Positions 1 through 7,965 of a stretch of 32,275 nucleotides of DNA are shown in pieces. Where the stretch lies: the NCBI GenBank assembly GCA_016872285.1, contig VGZZ01000029.1:1-32275 (forward strand), read 5' to 3'. Numbering within the stretch: position 1 is the first letter of the stretch; each line of letters opens with the position of its first letter. The notes beneath the pieces are model-generated. The model had not been told where the DNA came from. It did not search any database and saw nothing but the letters and a program-made list of their open reading frames with translations. This DNA comes from SAR202 cluster bacterium (GTDB taxonomy: Bacteria; Chloroflexota; Dehalococcoidia; Lucifugimonadales; GCA-2712585). Made by a program: the position numbers and the translations under genes.

Positions 1-91
1 GGCCTGCATGCGCAAGCTCCTTACCATCCTCAACGCTATGCTCAAACATAAGACCCCTTGGCATCTTTCTCCTAAGGTGATTTATGCCTAA
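1..91 (+). pseudogene. IS110-family transposase, C-terminal end only (cut by window edge)
   Basis: The frame starting at base 2 reads ACMRKLLTILNAMLKHKTPW followed by nine residues and a TAA at 89-91. The RKLLxxLNAMLK...PW pattern matches the extreme C-terminus of IS110-type transposases as I know the family. Those enzymes use a DEDD plus serine mechanism and need no terminal inverted repeats. Only about 29 residues are inside the window, so it cannot be said whether the gene upstream is intact. The following 250 bases hold an interspersed repeat (about 100-160) and no recognisable element end. The family call rests on a short segment. Confidence 0.55.
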
Positions 92-342
92 CTCTAAAGA
101 CGGTTGCTGAGCGAAGTCTCGATGTACTCATTGAGACATAGTCGAAGAATCTGTTCTGTCGGAAACCTCATGTCGTCATCACGGACACAATCCGGACAGT
201 GTTCGGCATTCGCTTACTACAAGGACACCAACACGGGCTCCATGTTAGGGCTAGGCACGCCAAATAGTCAAAATAGCGGTTGAGCATCCCGCCCAGCGAC
301 GATAGAATTAAATTTACATAACCTTAATTCGACGGTCTATCT
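92..342. other. Intergenic, with one interspersed repeat copy
   Basis: No open frame of note. About 105-160 holds a gagcgaagtctcgatgtact...gtcgaagaatctgtt unit, related to the repeat at 8892-8945. The last 45 bases before the hydrolase start are A/T-rich (about 303-330) and may hold its promoter. I see no clear -35/-10 pair, and no Shine-Dalgarno sequence before the ATG at 343. Confidence 0.5.
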
Positions 343-1209
343 ATGCCTCCGACACCCAGTCCCAGACATATCATCATGCCAGGCCAGGAACTGTGGACCC
401 GCGCCCGTGGCGTCAACGTCCGCTACTTCCGCCTCGGCCAGGGCCCGCCGGTGGTCCTAATCCACGGCCTCGGCGAGTCCTCCCTGGTCTGGTGTTCCAA
501 CATGGAGGAACTAGCCTCAAACCACACCGTCATCGCCCTGGACCTCCCCGGCCACGGCGCCTCCGACAACCCTCAATGGCGCTACTCACTGGACGAGTCC
601 CAGGAGTTCCTCATCGACTTTATGGACTCCCTTCACCTTCACCAGCCCTCCCTCATCGGCAACTCCATGGGCGGCCTCGTCTCCCTTTCCCTAGGTCTCG
701 ACCGCCCGGAGCGTATCGACAAACTGGTCCTCGCCAACAGCGCCGGCCTGGGCCGCGAAGTCGCCGGCTTCCTCCGCCTCCTCTCCCTTCCCCTCCTCGG
801 CGAATTCATGGCCCTACCCAAGCAGCAAGGCGTCCGATTTCTAATGAGCCGGCTCCCCGACGATGACGATGGCCTCACTGAAGCCTTTGTCGCCGCCCTA
901 TTCGAGGAGCGCCGCCGACCCGGCAACACCGCCGCCATGCTCCGAATGCTGCGCTCAGGCGTAAACCTCCTGGGCGTCAAACCCTGGGCTGTCCTCACCA
1001 ACCGTCTGTCGGAACTCAAGGCGCCTACCCTGGTGCTATGGGGAAAGCGCGACGCCATCTTCCCCGTTAAGCACGCCTACCGCGCCGCCAAACTAATCCC
1101 CAAGGCCCGCCTGAAAGTCTTCGACAACTGCGGCCACTGGCCCCAGCGTGACGCCCGAAAAGCCTTCAATAAACTCGTCCTCCAGTTCCTCTCCACAGGC
1201 ATCCCGTAG
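343..1209 (+). CDS. Alpha/beta-fold hydrolase
   Basis: 288 residues, a normal length for the family. The oxyanion-hole HGLGES motif is at residues 41-46. The nucleophile elbow GNSMGG places the catalytic Ser at 108. The likely acid is Asp237 in WGKRD and the likely base is His265 in CGHWP. The fold and triad are clear, but the substrate is not; similar proteins include ester hydrolases, C-C bond hydrolases and haloperoxidase-like enzymes. No signal peptide, so it should be cytosolic. The start is uncertain: neither the ATG at 343 nor the one at 376 has a ribosome binding site. A close paralogue follows directly (1464-2315), sharing SAGLGRxVAGFLRL and GHWP segments, which points to tandem duplication. 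It ends in TAG. Confidence 0.88.
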   Translation: MPPTPSPRHIIMPGQELWTRARGVNVRYFRLGQGPPVVLIHGLGESSLVWCSNMEELASNHTVIALDLPGHGASDNPQWRYSLDESQEFLIDFMDSLHLHQPSLIGNSMGGLVSLSLGLDRPERIDKLVLANSAGLGREVAGFLRLLSLPLLGEFMALPKQQGVRFLMSRLPDDDDGLTEAFVAALFEERRRPGNTAAMLRMLRSGVNLLGVKPWAVLTNRLSELKAPTLVLWGKRDAIFPVKHAYRAAKLIPKARLKVFDNCGHWPQRDARKAFNKLVLQFLSTGIP

Positions 1210-1249
1210 CGCAAATGTCATCTAAAGGAATAAATGCCTCCAAGGAAAT

Positions 1250-1330
1250 TCCTTCTCCCCTTGTGGGAGAAGGTGCAGAGCCTGTCCTGAGCCTGGTCGA
1301 AGGAATGAGGGGTAAACCCTGGAACTACGT
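1250..1330. repeat. Interspersed repeat with ccttctcccc...gggagaagg hairpin
   Basis: The segment opens with an imperfect hairpin (ccttctccccttgtgggagaagg), followed by a cctgagcctggtcgaagg core and a gaggggtaaaccctgg end. Related copies lie at 19706-19785 and 25880-25925, where the hairpin is cttctcccttgatgggagaag and the end is gatgagggtgaaac. It separates the two hydrolase genes. Confidence 0.7.
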
Positions 1331-1463
1331 TCCGTCCGCCAGGCCAGACCACGCCTAATATGGCTTCTCTTCTAGCCTCTTTCCCTGTTCCTTTCCTCCC
1401 CGTTGCCGCCCTCACACCACGCCGCTACACTCTAAGCCATCCCACCACACCATAGGCCCACCC

Positions 1464-2315
1464 ATTACCGCCACCGCCAAAATCTTATCCCTCCCCGGCA
1501 AAGAGACCTGGGTCCACGCCCACGGCATCCGCGTCCGGTGCTTCCTCGCCGGCCAGGGCCCTCCCCTCCTCCTCCTACACGGCCTCGGCGAAGCCGCCAT
1601 CGTCTGGCACGCCAATATCGACGCCCTGGCCTCCCGCCACACCGTCGCCGCCCTCGACCTCCCAGGCCACGGCCACTCCGACAAGCCCGACTGGCGCTAC
1701 TCCCTGCAAAAGTCCACCGCCTTCTTACTCGACTTCATGGACGCCTCCGGCTTCGACCAGGTCTCCCTCGTCGGCAACTCCATGGGCGGTCTCATGGCCC
1801 TGGCCCTCACCCTGGAACACCCCCAGCGAGTCCATAAGCTAATTCTCGTCGACTCCGCCGGCCTGGGCCGCCAGGTCGCTGGCTTCCTCCGCCTCATGAG
1901 CATCCCCGCCATGGGCGAACTCATGGCGCGTCCCACCCGGGACAGCGTCAAGTGGACCCTCCGCCGCATCTTCTACGACTACGCCTTCGCCACCCCCCAA
2001 TTCATCGAAGCCCTCTATCAAGAGCGGCGCATCCCCGGCAACAAACAGGCCATGCTTAAAATATTGCGCTACGGGGTTAACTTCTTCGGCCTAAGGCCTC
2101 ATGCGCTGCTGTCCAACCGTTTGCCCTGCGTGAAAGCCCCCACTCTAGTACTCTGGGGCCAGCAGGACACCATCTTCCCCGCCTCCCACGCCCGCCATGC
2201 CGCCGGCCTCCTCCCCGGTGCCCAACTCCACACCTTCGATCAATGCGGCCACTGGCCCCACATCGAAAAGCAAGAAGAATTCAACCAACTGGTACTGGAC
2301 TTCCTTGTCTCCTGA
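1464..2315 (+). CDS. Alpha/beta-fold hydrolase, paralogue of the gene at 343, start codon unresolved
   Basis: The frame is open from 1359 and encodes a complete hydrolase: HGLGEA oxyanion loop, LPGHGHSD, nucleophile elbow GNSMGG, WGQQD for the acid and CGHWP for the base. Homology to the neighbour begins near 1491 (LPGKETW against MPGQELW). Between 1359 and the first in-frame ATG at 1737 there is no ATG, GTG or TTG before the conserved core. Starting at 1737 would remove the oxyanion loop. I placed the start at an ATT (1464) only as the nearest plausible rare initiator; it has no ribosome binding site. Either a rare initiator is used or the start codon has been lost. The gene runs convergently into a strong terminator at 2330-2369. 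Confidence 0.7.
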   Translation: MTATAKILSLPGKETWVHAHGIRVRCFLAGQGPPLLLLHGLGEAAIVWHANIDALASRHTVAALDLPGHGHSDKPDWRYSLQKSTAFLLDFMDASGFDQVSLVGNSMGGLMALALTLEHPQRVHKLILVDSAGLGRQVAGFLRLMSIPAMGELMARPTRDSVKWTLRRIFYDYAFATPQFIEALYQERRIPGNKQAMLKILRYGVNFFGLRPHALLSNRLPCVKAPTLVLWGQQDTIFPASHARHAAGLLPGAQLHTFDQCGHWPHIEKQEEFNQLVLDFLVS

Positions 2316-2329
2316 GGCCTTCTCGCTTT

Positions 2330-2369
2330 AAAAGCAGAGGAGAGGGCGGTCGCCCTCTCCTCTGCTTTT
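2330..2369. terminator. Bidirectional terminator between convergent genes
   Basis: Two perfect 19-base arms (aaaagcagaggagagggcg and its complement) are separated by two bases. T runs flank the stem on both strands. It lies between the plus-strand hydrolase stop at 2315 and the minus-strand secreted protein stop at 2391. Confidence 0.9.
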
Positions 2370-2390
2370 CCATCTGAATCCAATACAAGC

Positions 2391-3620
2391 CTAGCTGTTG
2401 TGGGCCTGGTGGTTCCCTCCACCTAGTTTCCCAGCAACTACCAGCACTACATTCCCATTCTTGTCCTTGATCATGATCTCCATGGTGTCGTCGGAGCCAG
2501 GCTCACCCGCGTCGGTGAATACCCACTCGGCTGTGGCGCCGGACACGCCGTTATAGCGTCCCTTGCCGCTACCCTTATAGGTGTCAAAGCCGGCCTTGGG
2601 ATTCTCCGGGCCAATGGCCGGGTCGTCGCTGCAGGCGGCGGAGGTCAGGCTCTCCAGATGGAACTTGTTGCCCTTGCCCCAGTTCACTTCAAGGTTGTTG
2701 GATGTGTCGGAGGCGTTGCAGTTTAGCTGGAACCCGTGCTTCGCAGGACTGTCGCCAATGCTGCCGCCGCCGGTCATCCGGCCCTTCGCCACAGGGCAGT
2801 ACTCATCTATCAGCCCGTCTCTATCGTTATCGATGCCGTGGCCGCAGATCTCAACCAACGGCGCTTCCTCCCAGGTCTTGGTCACCCGGTTGGATCGTTG
2901 CGTCCTGCCGGCCGAGTCCACAAAGGTAGCCTCAATGGTGTCCGTCCCCGCAGCCGTCCCAGTGTGAGTGAATGAAGCCTGGCCGCTGCCGTTAGTCACG
3001 CCGGTGCCGGTGGTGCCGGTATGAGGCCCGGCGATAACCGTAAAGGTGACCGTGGTCCCGACCACGGGAGCGGGCGAGCCGCTGCTGTCGTAGTAGCAGC
3101 TCAGCGAGATGTAAGGGCCCGTCTTGCCTGCCTCCGCCACCACAAAGTCCGTGGCCGCGTCCATCAGGCCGTCGCCGCCCTGGGCGTAATGGAACACCTC
3201 GTCGGTGCCAATGATGATGACGTTTCCGTCTACCGCATTGGCCCACTCCGTGGGGTTCGCTACTTTGGCGGACCTGGGCGAAGTATCGCCAGGTCCGCCA
3301 AAGTAGCACGTCGGGTCGGGGAACGCCAGCGCGTCGTACTAAGCAAACTGCGCGGTAGTCATTGTCGCCCAGGTTGCGTTATCTACAATGACAGGAGTCT
3401 TGCCGGCATTGGTGAAGTGCATGGCCAGTCTGCTGGTGCCGAACCCGCCATCAAAACCCGCCGGGTCTAGGATCAGCACCTCGCCGGCCGCGGCCTCCGT
3501 GGCCGGGGCCGAGTTGGAAGCCGGTCCCAGAATCACGAACAACAGGGCCGCCAAGGCCAGAAGTGCGCCTATAAGCCCTAGACGCTTGGAAATGAGACCT
3601 GTGTGTGCAACTGCTCCCAT
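2391..3620 (-). pseudogene. Secreted Ig-like/MopE-motif protein interrupted by an in-frame TAG
   Basis: A single minus-strand frame of about 408 residues is split by TAG at 3341-3339; reading continues in the same frame on both sides. The preferred start is the ATG at 3620, just before a signal segment (KRLGLIGALLALAALLFVIL); an ATG at 3728 is also in frame. After the signal comes a GEVLILDPAG...VDGNVIIIGTDEVFHY region, in which the TAG falls between TTAQFA and YDALAF. Then follow an Ig-like (Big_1-type) stretch with GTTVTFTVIAG, a CGHGIDNDRDGLIDE putative metal-binding (MopE-type) motif, and a C-terminal GRMTGGGSIG domain. The protein is probably exported and surface-associated. Product is lost unless the TAG is read through. 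A 21-bp hairpin begins 32 bases after the stop. Sequencing error is the simplest alternative. Confidence 0.75.
3260..3306 (-). repeat. Strong stem-loop inside the coding frame, downstream of the TAG
   Basis: Arms at 3260-3281 and 3286-3306 are complementary over 21 pairs with one bulged base and a four-base loop (agta). The repeat unit is ctactttggcggacctggcga. In the mRNA it lies 32 bases 3' of the in-frame TAG. It encodes protein sequence in frame (CYFGGPGDTSPRSAKVAN) and has no U tract, so it is not an ordinary terminator. Confidence 0.85.
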
Positions 3621-3728
3621 AACTTTATCTTTTTGTGAAGTCAATTTTGTTTGTCTCCCAACCCATCCGAATTGCATTGCCTTGTGTCTGTCCCCCACCT
3701 GCCATCTAGCCCCTGACAACACTTTCAT

Positions 3729-4111
3729 AAGGTGAGCTAGATTTGTGAGCTTCAGACCTGATTCATTCAGCCCCTAGGACTAAACTGCCGCTCTTCAGGA
3801 CTATCTTCGCTTCCTTTTACACCAGAGAGAGTCTCCTATTTAAAGACTGCCGGACGCCCCTTTCTATAATTAAATCATCAGGTATCTCGTTGCTTGCCCT
3901 GGCGCATCGAATGCTTTAAGGCCCGCCCCTGACGCTGGTCGAGGGCAGGCATAGCAGGATAAATTTGCAAGTGTTTTCTGGCATTGAATCGCGCCAGCCT
4001 TGACGACTAGGTTGCCGCCCTTTAGACTGCTGTCGCCGGCCCACTTCCTCTCCCCACATTGAGCGTGCCCGGCGTTTAAATTACCCAAATCGTTCTAACA
4101 GGAGGGTTTCT
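3729..4111. other. Intergenic region upstream of the GlcG-like gene
   Basis: About 380 bases without a supported gene. A perfect TATAAT stands at 3865-3870, but the best -35 candidate (TTTAAA-like, 3839-3844) is badly spaced, so I do not call a promoter. About 3925-3950 holds a degenerate copy of the cctgagcytgtcgaagg-type core (cctgacgctggtcgagggc). Confidence 0.4.
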
Positions 4112-4516
4112 ATGGCGGACCTGACACTGTCCGAGGCCAACAAAATCATCGACGGGGCCATCGCCAAGGCCAAGGAGCTCAAAATCCGAGTCAGCGTCGC
4201 CGTGGTGGACGCCGGCGGTCGGCTCCTCGCCTTCCAACGCATGGACAACGCCACCTGGGCCGGCGTCTACGGCTCCCAGGGCAAAGCCATCGCCTCCGTC
4301 GGCTTCGGCCGCACCAGCGGCGAGCTCCAGCCACGCGCAGACGCCCCCATCATTCGCGGCATCGTCGCCGCGGAAGGCGGCCACATGATCCCCAGCCAGG
4401 GCGGCGTCCCCATCATCCGCAACGGCAACCCCATCGGCGGCGTGGGCGTCGGCGGCGGCACCAGCCAGGAGGACGAAGACTGCTCCAAGGCCGGCATCGC
4501 CACCGTCATAAAGTAA
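4112..4516 (+). CDS. GlcG/HbpS (DUF336) family protein
   Basis: 134 residues, the full length of this small one-domain family. It opens with LTLSEANKIIDGAIAKAKEL and the hallmark SVAVVDAGGRLLAFQRMDNA, followed by a Gly-rich end (GGVPIIRNGNPIGGVGVGGG). Known members include haem-binding HbpS and GlcG, encoded with glycolate oxidation genes. The two 2-hydroxy-acid oxidases at 29226-31469 give a loose link to that chemistry, but they are far away. There is no signal peptide. An excellent AGGAGG lies 7 bases before the ATG. It appears to be a single-gene unit, closed by a terminator at 4535-4586. The ligand cannot be told from sequence. Confidence 0.88.
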   Translation: MADLTLSEANKIIDGAIAKAKELKIRVSVAVVDAGGRLLAFQRMDNATWAGVYGSQGKAIASVGFGRTSGELQPRADAPIIRGIVAAEGGHMIPSQGGVPIIRNGNPIGGVGVGGGTSQEDEDCSKAGIATVIK

Positions 4517-4534
4517 CCGCTGTCCCTTCACACT

Positions 4535-4586
4535 AAAGGCGCCGGCGCCCCGACCAGTCCCCTCCCAGGCGCCGGCCTTCCTTTTT
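4535..4586 (+). terminator. Rho-independent terminator after the GlcG-like gene
   Basis: aaggcgccggcgcc pairs with ggcgccggcctt (two-base bulge) and is followed by a cctttttg T run. It starts 18 bases after the stop codon at 4516. Confidence 0.75.
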
Positions 4587-4637
4587 GATGTCTCTGCCCC
4601 GCCCAATCAGTCTGAGTTATCATCCCTAGGCCCTGTT

Positions 4638-5264
4638 GTGCCTCGACTAACAAACATACTCTTATACACGGCTGCGCTGGCCCTCCTTACCCTCCTCCCT
4701 ATATCCTGCGCCGCGAGCCAGCCCTCCTTCCATCTCGGCCCCGTCGAATCCATGACCCTGTCCTGGAAAGTTGCGGGCGTTCAGCAGCAGGGCAGCCCTA
4801 TCTCTTCCGATGACACCAATAACAAACCGCTTATCGATCAAACCCTCAGCGCCATCAACTCCGTCGCGCAGCTTGACGAGATCGACAAAGCCCTGACCCC
4901 AGAGCTTGGCCTTCGATACCTCGATAAGCTCCCTTCCCTGCGCATCGACCACCTCGACGGCAGCCACACCCTCATTCGACCCGCCCTCACCTGCGAAAGC
5001 GTCGTGGGCGCTCAGCCCTGCAGCCTCTGGTCCAACCGGTGGGCGATAGAAAGCGGCGGTGCCCTCCACGGCGCCGAATCAAAGGACCTGGCCTTGGCGT
5101 GGTTCCAGGCCTGCCACCCCAGCGCACCCCAGACCGTCCCCACTCCAACAGGCGTCTGCTTTTTGCTTTCCACTGCTCCATTCCTCTATCCTTCATCCAA
5201 TAGAATCGCTCTATACCACTTCGTCCCCTGCCACCTCTCAAACCAAATCCTTTTGAGCAACTAG
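4638..5264 (+). CDS. Small exported protein of unknown function
   Basis: 208 residues from a GTG start. The N-terminus is hydrophobic (NILLYTAALALLTLLPISCAAS). It suggests a signal peptide, and Cys24 might be lipidated, although PISC is a poor lipobox. The middle (about 35-170) is hydrophilic with several Cys residues (ALTCESVVGAQPC) and no motif I recognise. The last 35 residues (CFLLSTAPFLYP...) look unlike the rest and may be read-through of non-coding sequence. No good ribosome binding site is seen, so the start is not secure. It ends 8 bases before the PLP enzyme, with which it may be cotranscribed. I propose no function. Confidence 0.55.
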   Translation: MPRLTNILLYTAALALLTLLPISCAASQPSFHLGPVESMTLSWKVAGVQQQGSPISSDDTNNKPLIDQTLSAINSVAQLDEIDKALTPELGLRYLDKLPSLRIDHLDGSHTLIRPALTCESVVGAQPCSLWSNRWAIESGGALHGAESKDLALAWFQACHPSAPQTVPTPTGVCFLLSTAPFLYPSSNRIALYHFVPCHLSNQILLSN

Positions 5265-5272
5265 GAGTACCC

Positions 5273-6415
5273 ATGGCCTTCCAACTCGTCTGCGTCAAAT
5301 GCGCCAAAAAGCACGACAGCTCCAAATACCGTATCTACTGCGACGCCTGCGGCTGCCTCCTCGACGCCCTCTACGACACTCCCGCCGCCAAAAGCGCTCG
5401 CGTCCTCGGCAACGCCCGCGGGACCGCCCGCTTCGCCCCCATGCTCCCCCTCAATCACCCCGACCGCATGGTCACCATGGGTGAAGGCGATACTCCCATC
5501 GTGCCCCTTCCTCGCGTCGGTCAAAAACTGGGCCTCGGCAGCATCAACGCTAAGCTGGAATATTTCAACCCCACCGGCTCCTTCAAGGACCGCGGCAACT
5601 TCGTCCAGGTCTCCGTCCTCAAGGAGACCGGCGTCAAAGAAGTCGCCGACGGCACTGGCGGCAATGCCGGTCACTCCTTCGCCGCCTATTGCGCCCGCGC
5701 TGGCATCACCTACCACGGCTTCGCCGCCGAAGCCCTCAGAGACCACCGCAAGCTCCACGCCATCGCCTTCCATGGCACGCGAATGAACTGGATAAGCGGT
5801 GGCCGCAAAGCCCGCGGCGAGGCCGCCCGCGAGTTCGCCGAGGACAAGGGCATCCTCCTCATGAGCTACGCCCAGAACATCTACTTCATCGAAGGCCTTA
5901 AGACCCTCGCCTACGAGGTCGCCGAGCAGATGGACCCCCTCCCCGACCACATCATCGTCCCCATCGGCAACGGCTCCATCTACCAGGGCCTCTACCGGGG
6001 CTTCAAAGAGATGCTCCAGGACGGCCGCGCCAAGCGAATGCCCCGCCTCCACGGCGCCCAGACCCAGGAAACGCCCCCCGTGGTCTCCGCCTTCGAAGGC
6101 CGTCCCTGGACCCCCTACGACGGCGAGGCCAAAAGCCGCGCCAACGGCATCGGCGTTCCTACGCCCCCTCGACTCCAAGATATGGTGGCTCAAGCCAAAG
6201 ACACCGGCGGCAGCTTCGTCACCGTCCCCGAAGAAAGCCTCCTCGGCTGGCAAAAAGCCCTGGCGGAACTGGAAGGCCTCCTCGTCGAGCCCACCTCCGC
6301 CATCGTCGTCGGCGCCGCCGAAGTCCTCAAAAAACGCGGCATCATAAACCCCACCGACCGCGTCCTCCTCCCTCTGACCGGCTTCGGCATAAAGGAAGCG
6401 ATACCAGGGTTTTAG
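5273..6415 (+). CDS. thrC: Threonine synthase-like PLP-dependent enzyme
   Basis: 380 residues, fold-type II PLP enzyme. Threonine synthase releases phosphate from O-phospho-L-homoserine to make threonine in the cytosol. Seen here: a CxxC...CxxC pair at residues 7-10 and 23-26, like the zinc-ribbon start of many ThrC proteins; GEGDTP near 70; the PLP-lysine motif NPTGSFKDRG with Lys105; and GTGGNAGHSFAAYCARAG, which matches the phosphate-cup loop. The C-terminal PTSAIVVGAAEVL segment is also typical. AGGAG precedes the ATG. Cysteate synthase and related beta-replacing enzymes share these motifs, so the exact reaction is inferred. A broken antitoxin gene begins 2 bases after its TAG stop. Confidence 0.85.
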   Translation: MAFQLVCVKCAKKHDSSKYRIYCDACGCLLDALYDTPAAKSARVLGNARGTARFAPMLPLNHPDRMVTMGEGDTPIVPLPRVGQKLGLGSINAKLEYFNPTGSFKDRGNFVQVSVLKETGVKEVADGTGGNAGHSFAAYCARAGITYHGFAAEALRDHRKLHAIAFHGTRMNWISGGRKARGEAAREFAEDKGILLMSYAQNIYFIEGLKTLAYEVAEQMDPLPDHIIVPIGNGSIYQGLYRGFKEMLQDGRAKRMPRLHGAQTQETPPVVSAFEGRPWTPYDGEAKSRANGIGVPTPPRLQDMVAQAKDTGGSFVTVPEESLLGWQKALAELEGLLVEPTSAIVVGAAEVLKKRGIINPTDRVLLPLTGFGIKEAIPGF

Positions 6416-6417
6416 AC

Positions 6418-6668
6418 ATGAGCAATTCAATCAGCTTAAAAGATTTGCGATCTGATCTGCCCAAGACAATAGCCAAGTCACCACAAAACAAGAACGAGTT
6501 ATCGTGACCAAGCATGGCAAGCCAGTCGCCGTCATGCTCAGCATCGAGGATTACGAAGGCCTCGTTGAGACCCTGGATATCCTTTCAGACCCAGAGGCCA
6601 TGGCTCGCATACGCGAAGCTGAAGAAGATATCCGTCAGGGCCGTACCATCCCCTGGGGGGGAGTTTAA
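6418..6668 (+). pseudogene. Phd/YefM-type antitoxin, frameshifted
   Basis: From the ATG at 6418 the frame reads MSNSISLKDLRSDLPKTIAK, a classic Phd-type N-terminus, then meets TGA at 6505. The neighbouring frame (from about 6483) carries the rest: QERVIVTKHGKPVAVMLS, IEDYEGLVETLDILSD and REAEEDIRQGRTIPWGGV, ending in TAA at 6666-6668. A one-base indel near 6480-6490 would rejoin them. A run of six G near the end also makes the tail GGV rather than the usual GEF-type ending, which may be a second slip. Phd antitoxins bind DNA and neutralise a RelE- or Doc-type toxin. No toxin gene is recognisable in the 230 bases after it, so this is a relic without a partner. Confidence 0.75.
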
Positions 6669-6817
6669 GGCCTCCCTGAATCACCCGCCGCAATCGTTAC
6701 TATGCGCCCCGCGAAGGGTCTAATCGCCGTGACGGTCGTCAGGCTGTGTAGCAAACGGGGCAGTTAGCCTCTCGGCGCCGATTAGGGGCCTCGGAATAAT
6801 AGAAAAAGGTTTGTTAC

Positions 6818-6870
6818 TGTCATCCTGAACAAAGTGAAGGACCTAATCAACGTGACTGCCGCCACGCGCT
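6818..6870. repeat. Interspersed repeat (tgtcatcctgaac...cctaatcaacgtgactgc)
   Basis: A shortened copy of the repeat at 28788-28866 and 31966-32045. It shares the tgtcat-ctga start and the ctaatcaacgtg-ctgc-accac end. The rest of 6669-6897 holds nothing I can name. Confidence 0.65.
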
Positions 6871-6897
6871 CGCCACTTTTAAGGGGGAAGTCTCCAC

Positions 6898-7800
6898 TCA
6901 CTCCCCCAAATGCGCCAAATACTGCCCCACGTAGTCCATCCCCACCCGCTCGCTAAACGCCGCCATCAACCCCTTCGTCACCGGCCCCGGAATATGCCCG
7001 TTCCCTATCACTACCCCGTTGAAATTCCTCGCCGGCAATATGCAGACGCTTGTGGTCGTTACAAACATCTCGTCCGACGCCGACGCATCGAACAGGTCCA
7101 CGTCCTTCTCCACCATCGGTATTTTCAACTGCGACGCCAGCTCCAGCACCGTCTGCCGAGTGATCCCGTTCAATACCATCTGCGCCCGAGGCGTGTACAG
7201 CACCCCGTCCTTCACCAGGAAAATGTTATAGGAGCTTCCCTCCGACAGGTTCCCTCGCTCGTCCAGCAGCGCCACCCACGCGTCCGGGTTCTGGCTCTTC
7301 ACCTCCAGGTCCGCCATCACCACGTTCAGATAGTTGTGCGTCTTCACCTGCGGGCTCATCACCCACGGCGGCGTCCGCCTCACTGACGACGTCACCAGTT
7401 GCACCCCGTCCCGAAAATACTTGGCCCTCTGTTTCAACGGCAGCGGCCTGCATTCAATCAGCACCGTCGCTCTGTGCGACGCGTCGTCCACCCGCCCGCG
7501 AGTCACTCGCTGGCTGACCCAGTAGTCCTCATTCCGCCCCAGCAGCGGCGCGTTCCGACGCGCCACCTCCCCCGTCAGCTCCGCCATCTGCTCCGCCGGC
7601 ATCCCCGGGTCGATGCGCAAAAACTTCAGCGACTGGTACAGCCTATCGACGTGCTCCCGCAATTTGAACACCTTGCCGTTAAACGTCCGCGCCGTGTCAA
7701 AAGCCGCGTCCCCGTGCAAAAACCCCAAATCCCGAATCGATATGCTGGCCTTACTCTCGGGAACAATCTGCCCATTGAGATAAACCACGCGCTCCGCCAT
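6898..7800 (-). CDS. ilvE: Class IV PLP aminotransferase (branched-chain type)
   Basis: 300 residues, normal for fold-type IV aminotransferases. These transfer the amino group between branched-chain amino acids and 2-oxoglutarate; close relatives act on D-amino acids or aminodeoxychorismate. Seen: the N-terminal VYLNGQIVPESKASISIRDLGFLHGD block, the catalytic lysine at 153 (VKTHNYLN), Glu187 in the GNLSEGSSYNIFLV block, and the NGITRQTVLELA block that holds the phosphate of PLP. Residues that separate BCAT from D-amino-acid transaminase cannot be settled by eye, so the symbol is provisional. It stands alone on the minus strand. The upstream region contains a repeat (7886-7922). Confidence 0.82.
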   Translation of the reverse strand: MAERVVYLNGQIVPESKASISIRDLGFLHGDAAFDTARTFNGKVFKLREHVDRLYQSLKFLRIDPGMPAEQMAELTGEVARRNAPLLGRNEDYWVSQRVTRGRVDDASHRATVLIECRPLPLKQRAKYFRDGVQLVTSSVRRTPPWVMSPQVKTHNYLNVVMADLEVKSQNPDAWVALLDERGNLSEGSSYNIFLVKDGVLYTPRAQMVLNGITRQTVLELASQLKIPMVEKDVDLFDASASDEMFVTTTSVCILPARNFNGVVIGNGHIPGPVTKGLMAAFSERVGMDYVGQYLAHLGE

Positions 7801-7885
7801 AACGCACCTCCAAATATTCCAATCGATGTCATAATATCAGGCAAATAAAATGAGTGGAAATAATACAAAGGCAACTATATAAAGC

Positions 7886-7925
7886 CGCTCACCCTGAGCT
7901 TGTCGAAGGGTGAGGGTGGTGATCT
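7886..7925. repeat. REP-like element with ccctgagcttgtcgaaggg core
   Basis: Sequence tcaccctgagcttgtcgaaggg is followed by tgagggtgg. The outer bases are self-complementary (caccct...agggtg). This is the cleanest copy of the core that recurs across the window, near 1280, 9035, 12185, 19865, 27985, 28815, 31790 and 31995. Confidence 0.75.
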
Positions 7926-7965
7926 GCCGCATTGAATTACCTTATGGTCACAATGGAGGTACGTC

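Noticed and set aside
5261-6430. Long minus-strand frame opposite the threonine-synthase-like gene
   Set aside because: Its sequence is a Gly/Ala/Glu-rich mirror of the plus-strand gene, whose PLP motifs are clear.
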